In this document: positions 36,929 to 46,228 of the stretch, piece by piece
Numbering within the stretch: the first letter of the stretch is position 1
How the letters are laid out: each line of letters starts with the position of its first letter
Assembly: GCA_014859895.1 (NCBI GenBank)
Contig: JACZKS010000179.1
Coordinates: 1 to 61,523, forward strand
From: Rhodospirillales bacterium
GTDB taxonomy: Bacteria > Pseudomonadota > Alphaproteobacteria > Rhodospirillales > Shumkoniaceae
DNA length: 61,523 nt
Direction: 5' to 3'
Translations under genes and position numbers: made by a program
The notes under the pieces: generated by a model
What the model was told of the DNA's origin: nothing
The model's database searches: none
The model's input: the letters and a program-made list of their open reading frames with translations, nothing else

Positions 36929-37720
36929 CTATCCCTGCGCCGCCAGATAGCGGTTGGCGCGGCGTTCGAAGAGCTGCCAAGCCTGCAGGAAGATGTAGGT
37001 CAGCACCATGTAGAGGACGCCGGCCGACAGGTACGCCTCGACCGGCTGGTAGGTGCGGGCGTTGACCAGCCGGGCGATGCCGGTGAGCTCGTAGAGCGTG
37101 ATGGTGCTGGCGAGCGCGGTGCCCTTGAGCATGAAGATGATTTCGTTGCCGTAGGCTGGGATGGCGAGGCGGAAGGCGCGGGGCAGGATGATGCGCCGAT
37201 AGGCCGTGACCAGCGACATGCCGATGGCGCGAGCCGCCTCGATCTCGCCTTTGGGCACCGCCTGGATCGCGCCGCGCAGGATTTCGGCCGAATAGCCGCC
37301 GGTGTTCAGCGCGAAGGCGATCAGGGCGCACCAGTAGGCGTCCCTGAACACCGGCCACAGGAAGGTGTGACGCACGAGATCGACCTGGGCCAGCCCGTAG
37401 TAGATGAAGAAGAGTTGCACCAGCAGCGGCGTGCCGCGGAAGAAGAAGATGAAACCGTAGGCCGGGTGGCGCAGCCACGGGATGTGTGAAACCCGCATGA
37501 TGGCGACGGGAAGGGCGATGAAGAAGCCGATGAACACCGACAGCGTGACCAACTGGATGGTCAGCCAGGTGCCACCCAGGATCCTGCCGAAATAACGGAA
37601 GATGACATCGTAGTTCAGCGTCCACAGGATGTAGAGGACGACGACGATGAGTAGCGCGGTGAGGCCGTAGAACACCCCCTTGACGATCCGGGTCATGATT
37701 TTGAGGGCATCCGGCTCCAT
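36929..37720 (-). CDS. Polar amino acid ABC transporter permease (HisM/GlnP type)
   Basis: 263-residue inner-membrane permease with about five to six membrane helices and the EAA loop YSAEILRGAIQAVPKGEIEAA, typical of His/Glu/Tyr (HAAT) importers. A shorter start at 37696 is possible. The partner permease starts 10 bp upstream on the same strand and the binding protein precedes both. The ATPase gene is missing from this cluster. Confidence 0.92.
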   Translation of the reverse strand: MEPDALKIMTRIVKGVFYGLTALLIVVVLYILWTLNYDVIFRYFGRILGGTWLTIQLVTLSVFIGFFIALPVAIMRVSHIPWLRHPAYGFIFFFRGTPLLVQLFFIYYGLAQVDLVRHTFLWPVFRDAYWCALIAFALNTGGYSAEILRGAIQAVPKGEIEAARAIGMSLVTAYRRIILPRAFRLAIPAYGNEIIFMLKGTALASTITLYELTGIARLVNARTYQPVEAYLSAGVLYMVLTYIFLQAWQLFERRANRYLAAQG

Positions 37721-37729
37721 CGCGCTTTC

Positions 37730-38425
37730 CTACCGGACGGCCCTGGGTAGGCCCTTGTTGGCCCACGCTTCGAGCGGCGCCTGGACGCGCATCGAGACGA
37801 CGGTAAGCGCCAGATAGATCAGCGCCGCCACGAAATAGAACAGCACCGTGTTCTTGGTGGCCTGGGCGGCGATCCCCGAAACCCGCATGATGTCGTTGAG
37901 TCCGATCAGCGAAACCAGCGCCGAATCCTTCATCAGCACCAGATAGAGGTTGCCCAAGCCGGGAAGGGCCAGGCGCCATACCTGCGGCAGGGTGACGCGC
38001 CTGAACGTCAGCCAGTGGCCCATGCCGAAGGCCCGCGCCGCCTCGATCTGGCCCTTGGGAATGGCCATGATGGCGCCCCGGAACACCTCGGTCGCGTAGG
38101 CGCCGAACATGAAGCCCAGCGCAACGACACCGGCGACAAAGGGGCTGACATTGATGTGGCCTGTGTAGCCGAGGCTCTCGGCGACGGCATTGACGGCGAA
38201 CTGCGAGCCGGTGGCGAAGACCAGGATGACCAGGAATTCGGGGATGCCCCGCACGACGCTGGTATAGACGTTCCCATAAGCCATGGCCACCGGATCGCCC
38301 GACAGCTTGGCGCCAGCCCCCAGCAGGCCAAGCGCGATGCCGATCGGCAGCGCCGCGATGGTGACCAGCAGGGTGATCAGCGTCCCGGTGAGGAGCAGGT
38401 TGGCGTAGGGAAGAACGGTTTGCAT
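37730..38425 (-). CDS. Polar amino acid ABC transporter permease (HisQ type)
   Basis: 231-residue inner-membrane permease with the EAA loop YATEVFRGAIMAIPKGQIEAA. It forms a heterodimeric channel with the neighbouring permease, by family analogy. It lies 52 bp downstream of the binding-protein gene and 9 bp upstream of the second permease, so all three are probably one operon. Confidence 0.92.
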   Translation of the reverse strand: MQTVLPYANLLLTGTLITLLVTIAALPIGIALGLLGAGAKLSGDPVAMAYGNVYTSVVRGIPEFLVILVFATGSQFAVNAVAESLGYTGHINVSPFVAGVVALGFMFGAYATEVFRGAIMAIPKGQIEAARAFGMGHWLTFRRVTLPQVWRLALPGLGNLYLVLMKDSALVSLIGLNDIMRVSGIAAQATKNTVLFYFVAALIYLALTVVSMRVQAPLEAWANKGLPRAVR

Positions 38426-38477
38426 GAAGCCTGGGACCGGACGGCGGGCCGATATCCGACCCGCCGTCCAAGCCGCA

Positions 38478-39218
38478 TCAGTAGATGTCGAACGGGAAGT
38501 ATTTCGCGTTGATCTTCGCGTAGGTCCCGTCGTCGCGGATGGCCTTCAGCGCCGCGTTCATCTGCTGGCGAAGCTTGTCCTCGCCCTTGCGCACGGCGAT
38601 GCCGATCTCGTCGCTGCGGTTGAACGCCTCGCCGAAGAAGTCGAAGGCCTTGCCGGCGTCGGACTGCAGCCACTCGTAGTTGACCAGCATGTCGCCCAGC
38701 ACGGCGTCGAGACGGCCGGCCGCCAGGTCGATGTAGGCGTTCTCCTGGGTGTCGTAGACCTTGATGTCGACGACGCCTTTCATGTTGTCCTCGAGATAGA
38801 TGGCCGCGATGGTGGCGCGCTGGGCGCCGACCGTCTTGCCCTTGAGGTCCTTGACGTCGAGGTTCGAGCCCTTCTTGGCGATGTAGCGCAGGCTGTTGGA
38901 GTAATAGCGGTCGGTGAAATCGACGGCCTGCTTGCGCTCGTCCGTCATCGACATGCTGGCGATGATGGTATCGTACTTCTTGGCCAGCAGGCCCGGAATG
39001 ATGCCGTCCCAATCCTGGGTGACCCACTCGCATTCGACCTTCATCTGCTTGCAAAGGGCGTTGCCGATCTCGACATCGAAGCCGATCAGCTTGCCGCTGG
39101 GGTCGATCTGGTTGAACGGTGGATAGGCGCCCTCGGTGCCCATGCGGATCTTTTCCGCGGCCATCGCCTGTCCGGAAACCAGCAGTGCGGCCGTCATGAG
39201 AATGGCGAATTTCTTCAT
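38478..39218 (-). CDS. Periplasmic amino acid-binding protein (HisJ/ArgT family)
   Basis: 246 residues. The signal peptide MKKFAILMTAALLVSGQAMA is followed by the solute-binding fold: IRMGTEGAYPPFNQIDPSGK, LIGFDVEIGNALCKQMKV and the ligand-contact IIASMSMTDERKQAVDFTD. The pattern is that of the Lys/Arg/His-binding subgroup; specificity is inferred. AGGGGA precedes the ATG. The 185-bp gap upstream (to 39403) should contain the operon promoter and holds no gene. Confidence 0.92.
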   Translation of the reverse strand: MKKFAILMTAALLVSGQAMAAEKIRMGTEGAYPPFNQIDPSGKLIGFDVEIGNALCKQMKVECEWVTQDWDGIIPGLLAKKYDTIIASMSMTDERKQAVDFTDRYYSNSLRYIAKKGSNLDVKDLKGKTVGAQRATIAAIYLEDNMKGVVDIKVYDTQENAYIDLAAGRLDAVLGDMLVNYEWLQSDAGKAFDFFGEAFNRSDEIGIAVRKGEDKLRQQMNAALKAIRDDGTYAKINAKYFPFDIY

Positions 39219-39403
39219 GGGATTTTCCCCTAGTGGTCCTTGTTGCATCGGTGGAACCGCGGCCGGTCACCGGCGAGGCCTTCCCCTCAAGGTTCCGACG
39301 GGATCGCGGGCGTCACTTCCCCCGTTCCGCGACCTTTCGCGTAGTTTCCGTTGGCGGCCGCGGACAGTCAAGGCGAACGTCGGGAGCGGGCAGGGCGTGT
39401 GGA

Positions 39404-40591
39404 TCAAATGTCGCTCCGGATCAGCAGGCGCAGCAGGAAGACGCTGAAGCAGACGAACGCTAGGCTCCAGGCGGTGGCCGCGGTGGTCAGCAGCGCGACG
39501 ATCGGCTCGGTCAGGGAGGACAGCACGCGGAGAACGACGGCCATGGACATCAGCCCGATGGCGGTCGCCAGGATAGGCGGCACGCCGAGCGGCCGGCGAA
39601 GGCGTTGCTGGGCGGTCCGTGCCATCACCGCCAGCGACAGCACGCCCAGGCCACCGATCATGGCGCCATGGACGGCGGTAAGCGGCGTCATCAGGTCGAA
39701 GGCCCGGCTCGCCGCCTGCACCAGGAGGCCGACGGCAAGCCAGGCATATCCCAGGTGGAGGACCGACGCCTCGGCGACGTCGATCACCTTCCAGGCCCGC
39801 CAACAAACGAGGCGGATGAGGATGACGACACCTGCCGCCGCGCTGAGTGCGGCAGTGGCCGGAAAGCCTACCTGAATGCCGTCCAGCACCGCGACGGCAA
39901 CCAGGCAAAGGACCCCGGCCCGTTCAAGGGACGGCTGGGCGGCCCCCTTGAGGTAAACGCCCCTGCGTTGCAGGGCGCCCGAGGTGGCGGCGGCGATCAG
40001 CCGGCCGCCCATGGCGAAGAGCAGGAGGATGACGAGGTCGATAGCCAGCAGCAGGCCGCGTTCCTCGCCTTCCGCCAGCAGGTCGATGTCACCCAGGCGA
40101 TAGAGGCCCTGGGCGATGAGAAAGGCGCCGACGATGACGCCGAATAGGGCGTTGCGCCAGCTTTTGGCGGCGCGCAGAAAGGGGAGGCCGGCCAGGACGA
40201 ACAGCAGGGCCGGATACGCCAAATCGACGAGGATCGCCACCGGCGCCGGCAGCCCCGGCCCGAAGTGGGCGAGCCGCCCGGCCAGCCACAGGCCGAACGC
40301 CGTCAGGATGATGCCCCGCGACCCCTTGGTGATCAGATAGCCGCCGACCACCGCCAGGGCATAGCCGAAGACCATCTCATGGCCATGCCAGCCGGCCGGC
40401 GCCTGCTGCCAGGCGGGCAGCCATCCCAGGTACTGGAGCACCCACACCGGAACGGCGATGGCGGCGTAGAGGGCTGCGGCCGTGAAGAACAGGGGGAAGG
40501 CCTGAAAACCCCGGCGGGATGGCCGGCGTTCGGCTGCGGGGGGCGCCCCTTTTTCGCCGGAGGTGCTGGGGTGTCCGGGTTCAGGGGCCAT
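39404..40591 (-). CDS. nnrS: NnrS family haem/copper membrane protein
   Basis: 395-residue inner-membrane protein with about twelve hydrophobic segments. The family signature is visible at the N-terminus (FFTAAALYAAIAVPVWVL, WHGHEMVFGYALAVVGGYL with the conserved HGHEM) and later LTAVHGAMIGG and LHLGYAWLAVG. NnrS proteins are linked to nitric oxide stress and denitrification. No denitrification genes are adjacent here. The ATG at 40591 gives the standard cytosolic N-terminus; the frame extends upstream through the neighbouring methyltransferase and is not used. Confidence 0.88.
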   Translation of the reverse strand: MAPEPGHPSTSGEKGAPPAAERRPSRRGFQAFPLFFTAAALYAAIAVPVWVLQYLGWLPAWQQAPAGWHGHEMVFGYALAVVGGYLITKGSRGIILTAFGLWLAGRLAHFGPGLPAPVAILVDLAYPALLFVLAGLPFLRAAKSWRNALFGVIVGAFLIAQGLYRLGDIDLLAEGEERGLLLAIDLVILLLFAMGGRLIAAATSGALQRRGVYLKGAAQPSLERAGVLCLVAVAVLDGIQVGFPATAALSAAAGVVILIRLVCWRAWKVIDVAEASVLHLGYAWLAVGLLVQAASRAFDLMTPLTAVHGAMIGGLGVLSLAVMARTAQQRLRRPLGVPPILATAIGLMSMAVVLRVLSSLTEPIVALLTTAATAWSLAFVCFSVFLLRLLIRSDI

Positions 40592-40667
40592 CGCGATGCC
40601 AGCGTCCGCTTGGGGTGCGGTTAGTTGTATCGCCTTTGCACCATGATATCGACCGCCAATATGGACC

Positions 40668-41384
40668 CTATGCGTCCGCCCGCCGTTCGAGGACGGCGCT
40701 CGGGGCCCGGCACAGGAACCGAAGATCGTCGCGTTCGGCGAGGAAGGCATCGACCGCTTTGCGGCAGCCGCCATAGTCGTTGTAGTCGTCGAGCACGACG
40801 CAGGCCCCGGGCGACAGGCGGGGGCCGATCGCCCGCAGGCAAAGTGAAACCAGCCCATGCCAGCCGCAGTCGATGTGGGCGAAGGCGACAGAGCGGCGAT
40901 CGTCGGCCTTCAATGTTTCCTCGAAGGGCCCGCGATGAAGGATGACACGCCGGCCATCGACCGGCAGCCCGAAGTCGGAGAATGTGCGGCAAACCCGGCC
41001 GTAAAGGTCGTCGACGTAGCCGTAGTAGGGATCGCCGCCGAGGCCGCCGGAACGGCCAGAACGGATTTCGGCATACCGGCGGTGCGCCCGTGGGCCGTCC
41101 TCCGGTCCCGGCGGCGGGATCATATCGAAGACGTCATAGCCGTGGAAGGTGTGCCGGTCTTCGGTGCGTGACGCGATCACGATGGCGGAGCCGCCGAGCG
41201 CGACGCCGACTTCAAGAAAATCGCCCGCCACGCCAGCCCTGCACACATGCCGAAGCGTGGCGTCCAGCGCCCGCAGTTTGCGTGGCGTGAGGTAGGTCAG
41301 ATGACGGCGGCGCACTTCGCGGGCGCGGGGTGGCAGAAGGGCGCTGTCCAGGCGTCGGGAAAGGGTCTCGAGGATCTGCGGCAT
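40668..41384 (-). CDS. TylF/MycF-family-like O-methyltransferase
   Basis: 238-residue class I methyltransferase related to the macrocin O-methyltransferase (TylF) family. Features: GDFLEVGVALGGSAIVIAS (motif I), HTFHGYDVFDMIPPPGPEDG and a metal-site-like IDCGWHGLVSLCLRAI with VVLDDYNDYGG. It probably methylates a sugar or lipid-linked hydroxyl. The ATG at 41384 has GGAAG upstream; a start at 41462 is also possible. It has no obvious partner genes. Confidence 0.78.
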   Translation of the reverse strand: MPQILETLSRRLDSALLPPRAREVRRRHLTYLTPRKLRALDATLRHVCRAGVAGDFLEVGVALGGSAIVIASRTEDRHTFHGYDVFDMIPPPGPEDGPRAHRRYAEIRSGRSGGLGGDPYYGYVDDLYGRVCRTFSDFGLPVDGRRVILHRGPFEETLKADDRRSVAFAHIDCGWHGLVSLCLRAIGPRLSPGACVVLDDYNDYGGCRKAVDAFLAERDDLRFLCRAPSAVLERRADA

Positions 41385-41551
41385 CGGGTCTTCCGGCGGT
41401 TTCCAGTTTCCCAATATCCTCACCGAAAACGGGCGGTCCAGTATGTGACATTTCTGTCGCATCTGACGCCTTTCCCATCTTGACCCATCCGCCGGCTGCG
41501 GCCATCCTGCGCCGCCTCAACGCATTCCTTCCTGAACGAGGCATCCCACCC

Positions 41552-42157
41552 GTGACCGCCGCCATCCTCCACGGCATCGTGCTGGCCTTCGGCCTGATCC
41601 TGCCGCTCGGACCGCAGAACACTTTCGTGCTCGCCCAAGGGGCCAGCCAGCCGTCCCTGATGCGCGCCCTGCCGGCGGTGGCGGCGGCAGGGCTGTGCGA
41701 CACACTGCTGATCCTGGTGGCGGTGTTCGGCGTGTCGGTGGCGGTGCTGGGCGTGCCGTGGCTCCGCATAGGCTTGGTGGCGGGGGGCGTCGTCTTCCTC
41801 GTCGTCGTCGGCGCGCTGTTGTGGCGAAATAGCGGTTCCGGCTCCCCGGAAGGCAGGGCCAATGGGGCCTTGTCGGCACGGCGACAGATGGCCTTTGCGG
41901 CCTCGGTGTCGCTGTTCAATCCGCACGCCATCCTCGATACGGTAGGCGTCATCGGCCCCAGTTCGCTGGCCTACGGAGAAAGCGAGCGCGTCGCCTTCAC
42001 GCTGGCCTGCATCGGCGTCTCGTGGGGCTATTTTTTGTTTCTTGCCGTTCTCGGGCGGGTGGCTTCCACGATCCGTGGGGTCCAGCGGCTGCTCAACCGC
42101 GGCAGCGCCGTCATCATGTGGGGCACCGCCGTTTATCTGGCGTCGACCATGCTCTAG
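41552..42157 (+). CDS. LysE/ArgO family amino acid exporter
   Basis: 201-residue inner-membrane protein with about six helices. The N-terminus HGIVLAFGLILPLGPQNTFV is the LysE signature, and NPHAILDTVGVIG in the middle is also typical. It exports basic amino acids in known members. A GTG start at 41552 gives the conserved N-terminus; no good ribosome site is seen. Its stop overlaps the stop of the convergent mntR gene by 4 bp. Confidence 0.88.
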   Translation: MTAAILHGIVLAFGLILPLGPQNTFVLAQGASQPSLMRALPAVAAAGLCDTLLILVAVFGVSVAVLGVPWLRIGLVAGGVVFLVVVGALLWRNSGSGSPEGRANGALSARRQMAFAASVSLFNPHAILDTVGVIGPSSLAYGESERVAFTLACIGVSWGYFLFLAVLGRVASTIRGVQRLLNRGSAVIMWGTAVYLASTML

Positions 42158-42570
42158 CGACGGGTCATGCGCTCCAGGGCGGCAAGCGTTTCATTGCTGA
42201 CGTGATGCTCGATGCCTTCGGCGTCCAATTCGGCGGTCTCGGCGCTGACCCCGATGGAGACCAGGAAATCGTAGACGACTCGGTGGCGCCGCTTGGCGTC
42301 GGCGGCCAGGGCCTGCCCCTCGTCGGTCAAGAAGATGGCACGATAGGGCTGGCTGGTGACCAGTCCCTCGCGTTGGAGGCGGGCGATCACCTTGTTGGCG
42401 GTGGGATGAGAAACGCCGAGCCGGCCGGCGATGTCGACCAGCCGTGCCTCGCCCGCCGAATCGATAAGGTCGGCGATCAGTTCGACGTAGTCCTCGGCCA
42501 TCTCGTTTTTGTGGGACGTGCGGACGTGGTCGTAGCGGGCGGGATTGCTCTTGCGCGTCGCTCGCGTCAT
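42154..42570 (-). CDS. mntR: DtxR/MntR family manganese-responsive regulator
   Basis: 138-residue metal-dependent repressor. The N-terminal winged helix (YVELIADLIDSAGEARLVDI, LGVSHPTANKVIARLQREG) is followed by the dimerisation domain with metal-ligand candidates (Glu/His in LDAEGIEHHVSNETLAAL). AGGAGG precedes the ATG at 42570. It is divergent from the multicopper oxidase-ZIP operon, and a candidate MntR box lies between them, so it probably controls that operon and itself. Confidence 0.9.
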   Translation of the reverse strand: MTRATRKSNPARYDHVRTSHKNEMAEDYVELIADLIDSAGEARLVDIAGRLGVSHPTANKVIARLQREGLVTSQPYRAIFLTDEGQALAADAKRRHRVVYDFLVSIGVSAETAELDAEGIEHHVSNETLAALERMTRR

Positions 42571-42638
42571 CGCCGTTTCGCCTCCTGCCGATTGATCGGG
42601 GCGCGTCCGGCGCATTCTACATCATTATCGCCCTTGCC

Positions 42639-42665
42639 AAAAATGTAGCATAGGCTTACTATTTT
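42639..42665. promoter_or_regulatory. Candidate MntR box
   Basis: AAAATGTAGCATAGGCTTAC followed by TATTTT resembles the enterobacterial MntR box AAACATAGCAAAGGCTATGTTT. It lies 69 bp upstream of mntR and 88 bp upstream of the multicopper oxidase gene, in the only AT-rich part of the gap. This is a pattern match by eye. Confidence 0.55.
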
Positions 42666-42752
42666 GCCATACACTTTAAATAGGACTCCGGCCTACCGGA
42701 GCGGCATGCCAACGGGCGGGAAACGATCCATCACGGGCACGGAGTGTACCGT

Positions 42753-43850
42753 ATGGGTCTGATCGAACGGCTGTTGTCGAGGCGCCGCTTCCTGGGTGCG
42801 GGGTTGGCTGTTTCGGGCGGCGCCGGCGCCCTTCTGCTGGCGCGGTCCGAGGCGGCGGCCCAAGCCGGGCACGGCCATGACGCCCCGGCGGCTCCCGCCG
42901 CCCCGCACCCCCATTCGGGCGGCAATCGCACGAAGGGCGCCGTCGATGCGGCGCGCAATGGTTTCGATCCCCATTCCATGCTGACCGATTGGGACACCGG
43001 CAAGGTCTCGGAACTTCCCGACGGCCGACGACTGCGCGAGTTCGAGATCGTCGCCATCGACCGCGAGATCGAGATTGCGCCCGGCATCTTCTTCCCGGCC
43101 TGGACCTACAACGGCCGGGTTCCGGGGCCGGCGCTTCGGGCGACCGAGGGCGACGTCGTTCGCATCCGCTTCTTCAACGGCGGCGCCCATCCCCACACAC
43201 TGCATTTTCACGGCATCCATTCGGCGCGTATGGACGGCATCCCGGGCGCTGGCGAAGCTTTCCCAGGCGAGGAGTTCATTTACGAGTTCACGGCGCAGCC
43301 CTTCGGCTGCCATCTCTACCACTGTCATTCGTTTCCGCTGCGCCGCCACCTGCACAAGGGACTCTACGGGGCCTTCGTCATCGACCCCGATCCCGAACGT
43401 CATCCCGAGCATCGCGAGGCCGCCCGTTCACGCCTGCTCGGCACGCCCGAGAATGCCGCCTGGCAGGAATTGGTCATGGTGATGAACGGCTTCGATACCA
43501 ACTTCGACGAGGAGAACGAAGTCTACGCCGTCAACTCCATCGCGTTTGCCTATCATGATAAGCCCATCCACATTGCCCGCGAACGGCCGGTCCGCATCTA
43601 TCTGGTCAACCTGACAGAGTTCGATCCCATCAACTCCTTCCACCTGCACGCCAACTTCTTCGATTACTTCGATCATGGCACGACGCTGACGCCGACGCTT
43701 AAGACCGTCGATACCGTCATGCAGTGCCAGGCGCAGCGCGGCATCCTCGAGTTCACCTTCAAGGACCACGAGCCCGGCTCCTATATGTTCCACGCCCACC
43801 AGACCGAGTTCGCCGAGCTCGGGTGGATGAGCCGATTCGAGGTGGCATGA
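42753..43850 (+). CDS. Two-domain multicopper oxidase, exported
   Basis: 365 residues. A twin-arginine-like signal (LSRRRFLGAGLAVSGGAGAL) suggests export of a folded copper protein. Two cupredoxin domains carry copper ligands: HTLHFHG and CHLYHCHS in the first, and NSFHLHANFF and YMFHAHQTEFAELGWM in the second. A His-rich linker (HGHDAPAAPAAPHPH) follows the signal. Its place next to mntR and a ZIP transporter suggests manganese or iron oxidation. GGAG precedes the ATG. The stop overlaps the next start (ATGA). Confidence 0.85.
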   Translation: MGLIERLLSRRRFLGAGLAVSGGAGALLLARSEAAAQAGHGHDAPAAPAAPHPHSGGNRTKGAVDAARNGFDPHSMLTDWDTGKVSELPDGRRLREFEIVAIDREIEIAPGIFFPAWTYNGRVPGPALRATEGDVVRIRFFNGGAHPHTLHFHGIHSARMDGIPGAGEAFPGEEFIYEFTAQPFGCHLYHCHSFPLRRHLHKGLYGAFVIDPDPERHPEHREAARSRLLGTPENAAWQELVMVMNGFDTNFDEENEVYAVNSIAFAYHDKPIHIARERPVRIYLVNLTEFDPINSFHLHANFFDYFDHGTTLTPTLKTVDTVMQCQAQRGILEFTFKDHEPGSYMFHAHQTEFAELGWMSRFEVA

Positions 43851-44998
43851 TGACCGCCGCCTGGACCCGTGCCCTGCTGCCGCTGGCGGTCATCGTGGCG
43901 ATCGCCGCCATCTTCGTAACCACACGCCCGCTGGATTTCCTGTCCGCCGGAGTGCCGCCGGCCGAAGAGTTGACCGTCGAGCGGGCGACGTTGGATGGCG
44001 AGGGCCTGCATCTGACGGTGCGCTCGGGAGCCTGGGAACCGCTTTCCATCGCCCAGGTCCAGGTGGATGGAGCGTACTGGGAATTCACGCTCACCCCCGA
44101 CGCTCCCCTCGGCCGGCTGGCCACCGCCCGCCTCGATATTCCCTATCCGTGGACCGCCGGCGAGCCGCACGTCGTTACGGTGGTGACGTCGACGGGGACG
44201 ACGTTCGAGCACACCATCGCCGTGGCGGCGGCGACCCCAAGCCGGAGCCCCGCCGATTTCGCCGTATTTGCCGTGGTCGGCCTGATGGTTGGCGTGGTGC
44301 CGGTGGCAACCGGCATGCTGTTCTTCCCACTGCTCCGACAAGTCTCGCGCCGCGGCCTCGACTTCGTTCTGGCGCTGACCATCGGCCTGCTAGCCTTCCT
44401 GCTGATCGATACCCTGGAAGAGGGAATGGAGGCGGCGGCGAGGGCGCCCGCCGGCCTGCAGGCCGGGCTGGCTGTCTGGCTGGCGGCGGGGGGCACCTTC
44501 CTTGCGCTGATGTGGATCGGACGGCGGGGCGGCCGGCGGCCGGAGGGCCGCGCGCTGGCCTTTTACATCGCGCTCGGCATCGGCTTGCATAACCTGGGCG
44601 AGGGACTGGTCATCGGCGCGTCCTTCGCCATCGGCGAAACTGCGCTCGCCTCCTTCCTGATTGTCGGTTTCATGTTGCACAACGTGACCGAAGGGGTCGG
44701 CATCTCGGCGCCGCTGGTGGGCGAGCGGCCGGGTTGGCCGCTGTTCGCCGGTTTGGCCGCCGTCGCCGGACTGCCGGCCGTGGCCGGGACTTGGGCCGGG
44801 GTCTTCGCCTTCGCGCCGCATTGGGCAGTGTTGTGCTTCGGCATCGGGGCGGGCGCCATCCTCCAGGTGATCGTCGAGGTCGGCGCTTTCATCGGTCGGC
44901 GGGCCGCCGCCGCGGGCGACGGCTGGATTACCGGCAGCGGGCTCGCTGGATTCGGCGCCGGACTTGCCGTCATGTACGGAACGGCCCTATTGATTTAG
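43847..44998 (+). CDS. ZIP family metal transporter with an N-terminal extracytoplasmic domain
   Basis: 383 residues. One N-terminal helix (LLPLAVIVAIAAIFVT) anchors a ~110-residue soluble beta-rich segment, followed by a ZIP transporter with about eight helices. ZIP metal-site residues are visible in ALGIGLHNLGEGLVIGAS (H-N-x-G-E-G) and FMLHNVTEGVGISAP. It would move Mn, Fe or Zn across the inner membrane. The ATGA overlap couples it to the multicopper oxidase. The soluble domain is an unusual addition that could receive metal from the oxidase. Confidence 0.88.
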   Translation: MMTAAWTRALLPLAVIVAIAAIFVTTRPLDFLSAGVPPAEELTVERATLDGEGLHLTVRSGAWEPLSIAQVQVDGAYWEFTLTPDAPLGRLATARLDIPYPWTAGEPHVVTVVTSTGTTFEHTIAVAAATPSRSPADFAVFAVVGLMVGVVPVATGMLFFPLLRQVSRRGLDFVLALTIGLLAFLLIDTLEEGMEAAARAPAGLQAGLAVWLAAGGTFLALMWIGRRGGRRPEGRALAFYIALGIGLHNLGEGLVIGASFAIGETALASFLIVGFMLHNVTEGVGISAPLVGERPGWPLFAGLAAVAGLPAVAGTWAGVFAFAPHWAVLCFGIGAGAILQVIVEVGAFIGRRAAAAGDGWITGSGLAGFGAGLAVMYGTALLI

Positions 44999-45096
44999 CC
45001 GGGAGGGGAGGGCGCTTCTCGGAAGAATTCAACAAAGGCGGGCAATGCTCTAGAATGGGGGCGCAGACGGCGAGCCTGTCCGAAGGGGAGGAAAGC

Positions 45097-46101
45097 ATGG
45101 CGAAAGCGGAGCGTTTCACGGCCCTGGTTTTGGAAGAGGTGGACGGCAAGGTGACGGCCGCCGTTCAGGAACTCGACGAAGACACGTTGCCGGAAGGAGA
45201 CGTCACCGTTGCGGTGGCCTATTCCACCGTCAACTACAAGGACGGCATGATCCTGGGTGGTATCGGCCGTTTGGTGAAGGCCTATCCCCACATTCCTGGC
45301 ATCGATTTCGCGGGCACCGTCGAGTCCTCGACCTCGCCCGCCTTCAAGCCTGGCGATCCGGTCATCCTTACCGGCTGGCGGGTCGGCGAAGTGCGGTGGG
45401 GCGGCTACGCGACGCGGGCGCGGGTCAATGCCGACTGGCTGGTGCCGCTGCCGGCCGGCCTGTCGCTTCGCCAGAGCATGGCCATCGGCACCGCCGGGCT
45501 TTCGGCCATGCTGGCCCTGATGAGCCTGGAGGAGCATGGGCTCAGTCCTTACGACGAGGGCGAAGTCCTGGTTACCGGCGCCGCCGGCGGGGTGGGGAGC
45601 ATTGCCGTCGCCCTGCTCGCGGCGCTCGGCTATCGGGTGGCGGCGGCGACCGGCCGGGCCGAGACGCACGACTACCTGCGCGAGCTCGGCGCCACCGTCC
45701 TTATCGGGCGCGATGAACTGGCCAATGGGCCGCAAAGGCCGCTCGAAACGGCGCGCTGGGCCGGCGCCATCGACAACGTCGGCGGTGCTCCGCTCGCCAC
45801 CGTGTTGGCGGGGCTCAGGCCGCATGGCTCATGCGCGGCCGTGGGCAACGCCGCCGGGCCGACCTTCCCTGGATCGGTCATTCCCTTCATCTTGCGTGGC
45901 GTCAACCTGCTCGGCATCGATTCGGCCTTCTGCCCTGCCGAACGGCGGGTTACGGCGTGGCGACGGCTGGCCAACGAGTTTCCGCTCGATCGGCTGGAGT
46001 GGATGACGCAGTCGGTGCCGCTGGCCGAGGTGGCGGGTCGCGGGGCCGACATCCTGGCCGGTCGGGTGCGCGGCCGCACGCTGGTCGAGGTGCGGGTCTG
46101 A
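45097..46101 (+). CDS. acuI: Acrylyl-CoA reductase-like MDR dehydrogenase (AcuI/YhdH family)
   Basis: 334-residue NADPH-dependent reductase of the AcuI/YhdH group, which reduces acryloyl-CoA to propionyl-CoA. The family signature AYSTVNYKDGMILGGIG is present, as are PGIDFAGTVESS, WGGYATRARVNADWLVPLP and the Rossmann motif VLVTGAAGGVGSIAVALL. There are no zinc ligands, as expected. GGGGAGGAA precedes the ATG. No DMSP lyase gene is nearby, so the substrate pathway is not shown. Confidence 0.9.
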   Translation: MAKAERFTALVLEEVDGKVTAAVQELDEDTLPEGDVTVAVAYSTVNYKDGMILGGIGRLVKAYPHIPGIDFAGTVESSTSPAFKPGDPVILTGWRVGEVRWGGYATRARVNADWLVPLPAGLSLRQSMAIGTAGLSAMLALMSLEEHGLSPYDEGEVLVTGAAGGVGSIAVALLAALGYRVAAATGRAETHDYLRELGATVLIGRDELANGPQRPLETARWAGAIDNVGGAPLATVLAGLRPHGSCAAVGNAAGPTFPGSVIPFILRGVNLLGIDSAFCPAERRVTAWRRLANEFPLDRLEWMTQSVPLAEVAGRGADILAGRVRGRTLVEVRV

Positions 46102-46228
46102 CGGCGGCGGTTGATACGCCGTTTCGATATCCACCCTTCGTGGCGTGCAGGTAAAACCCCACAACATCTAGATGTTTTTGAAAAACCGTATTACACTCCG
46201 CCCGGCGGCCAGGGTTCTGGAGGAGTGG

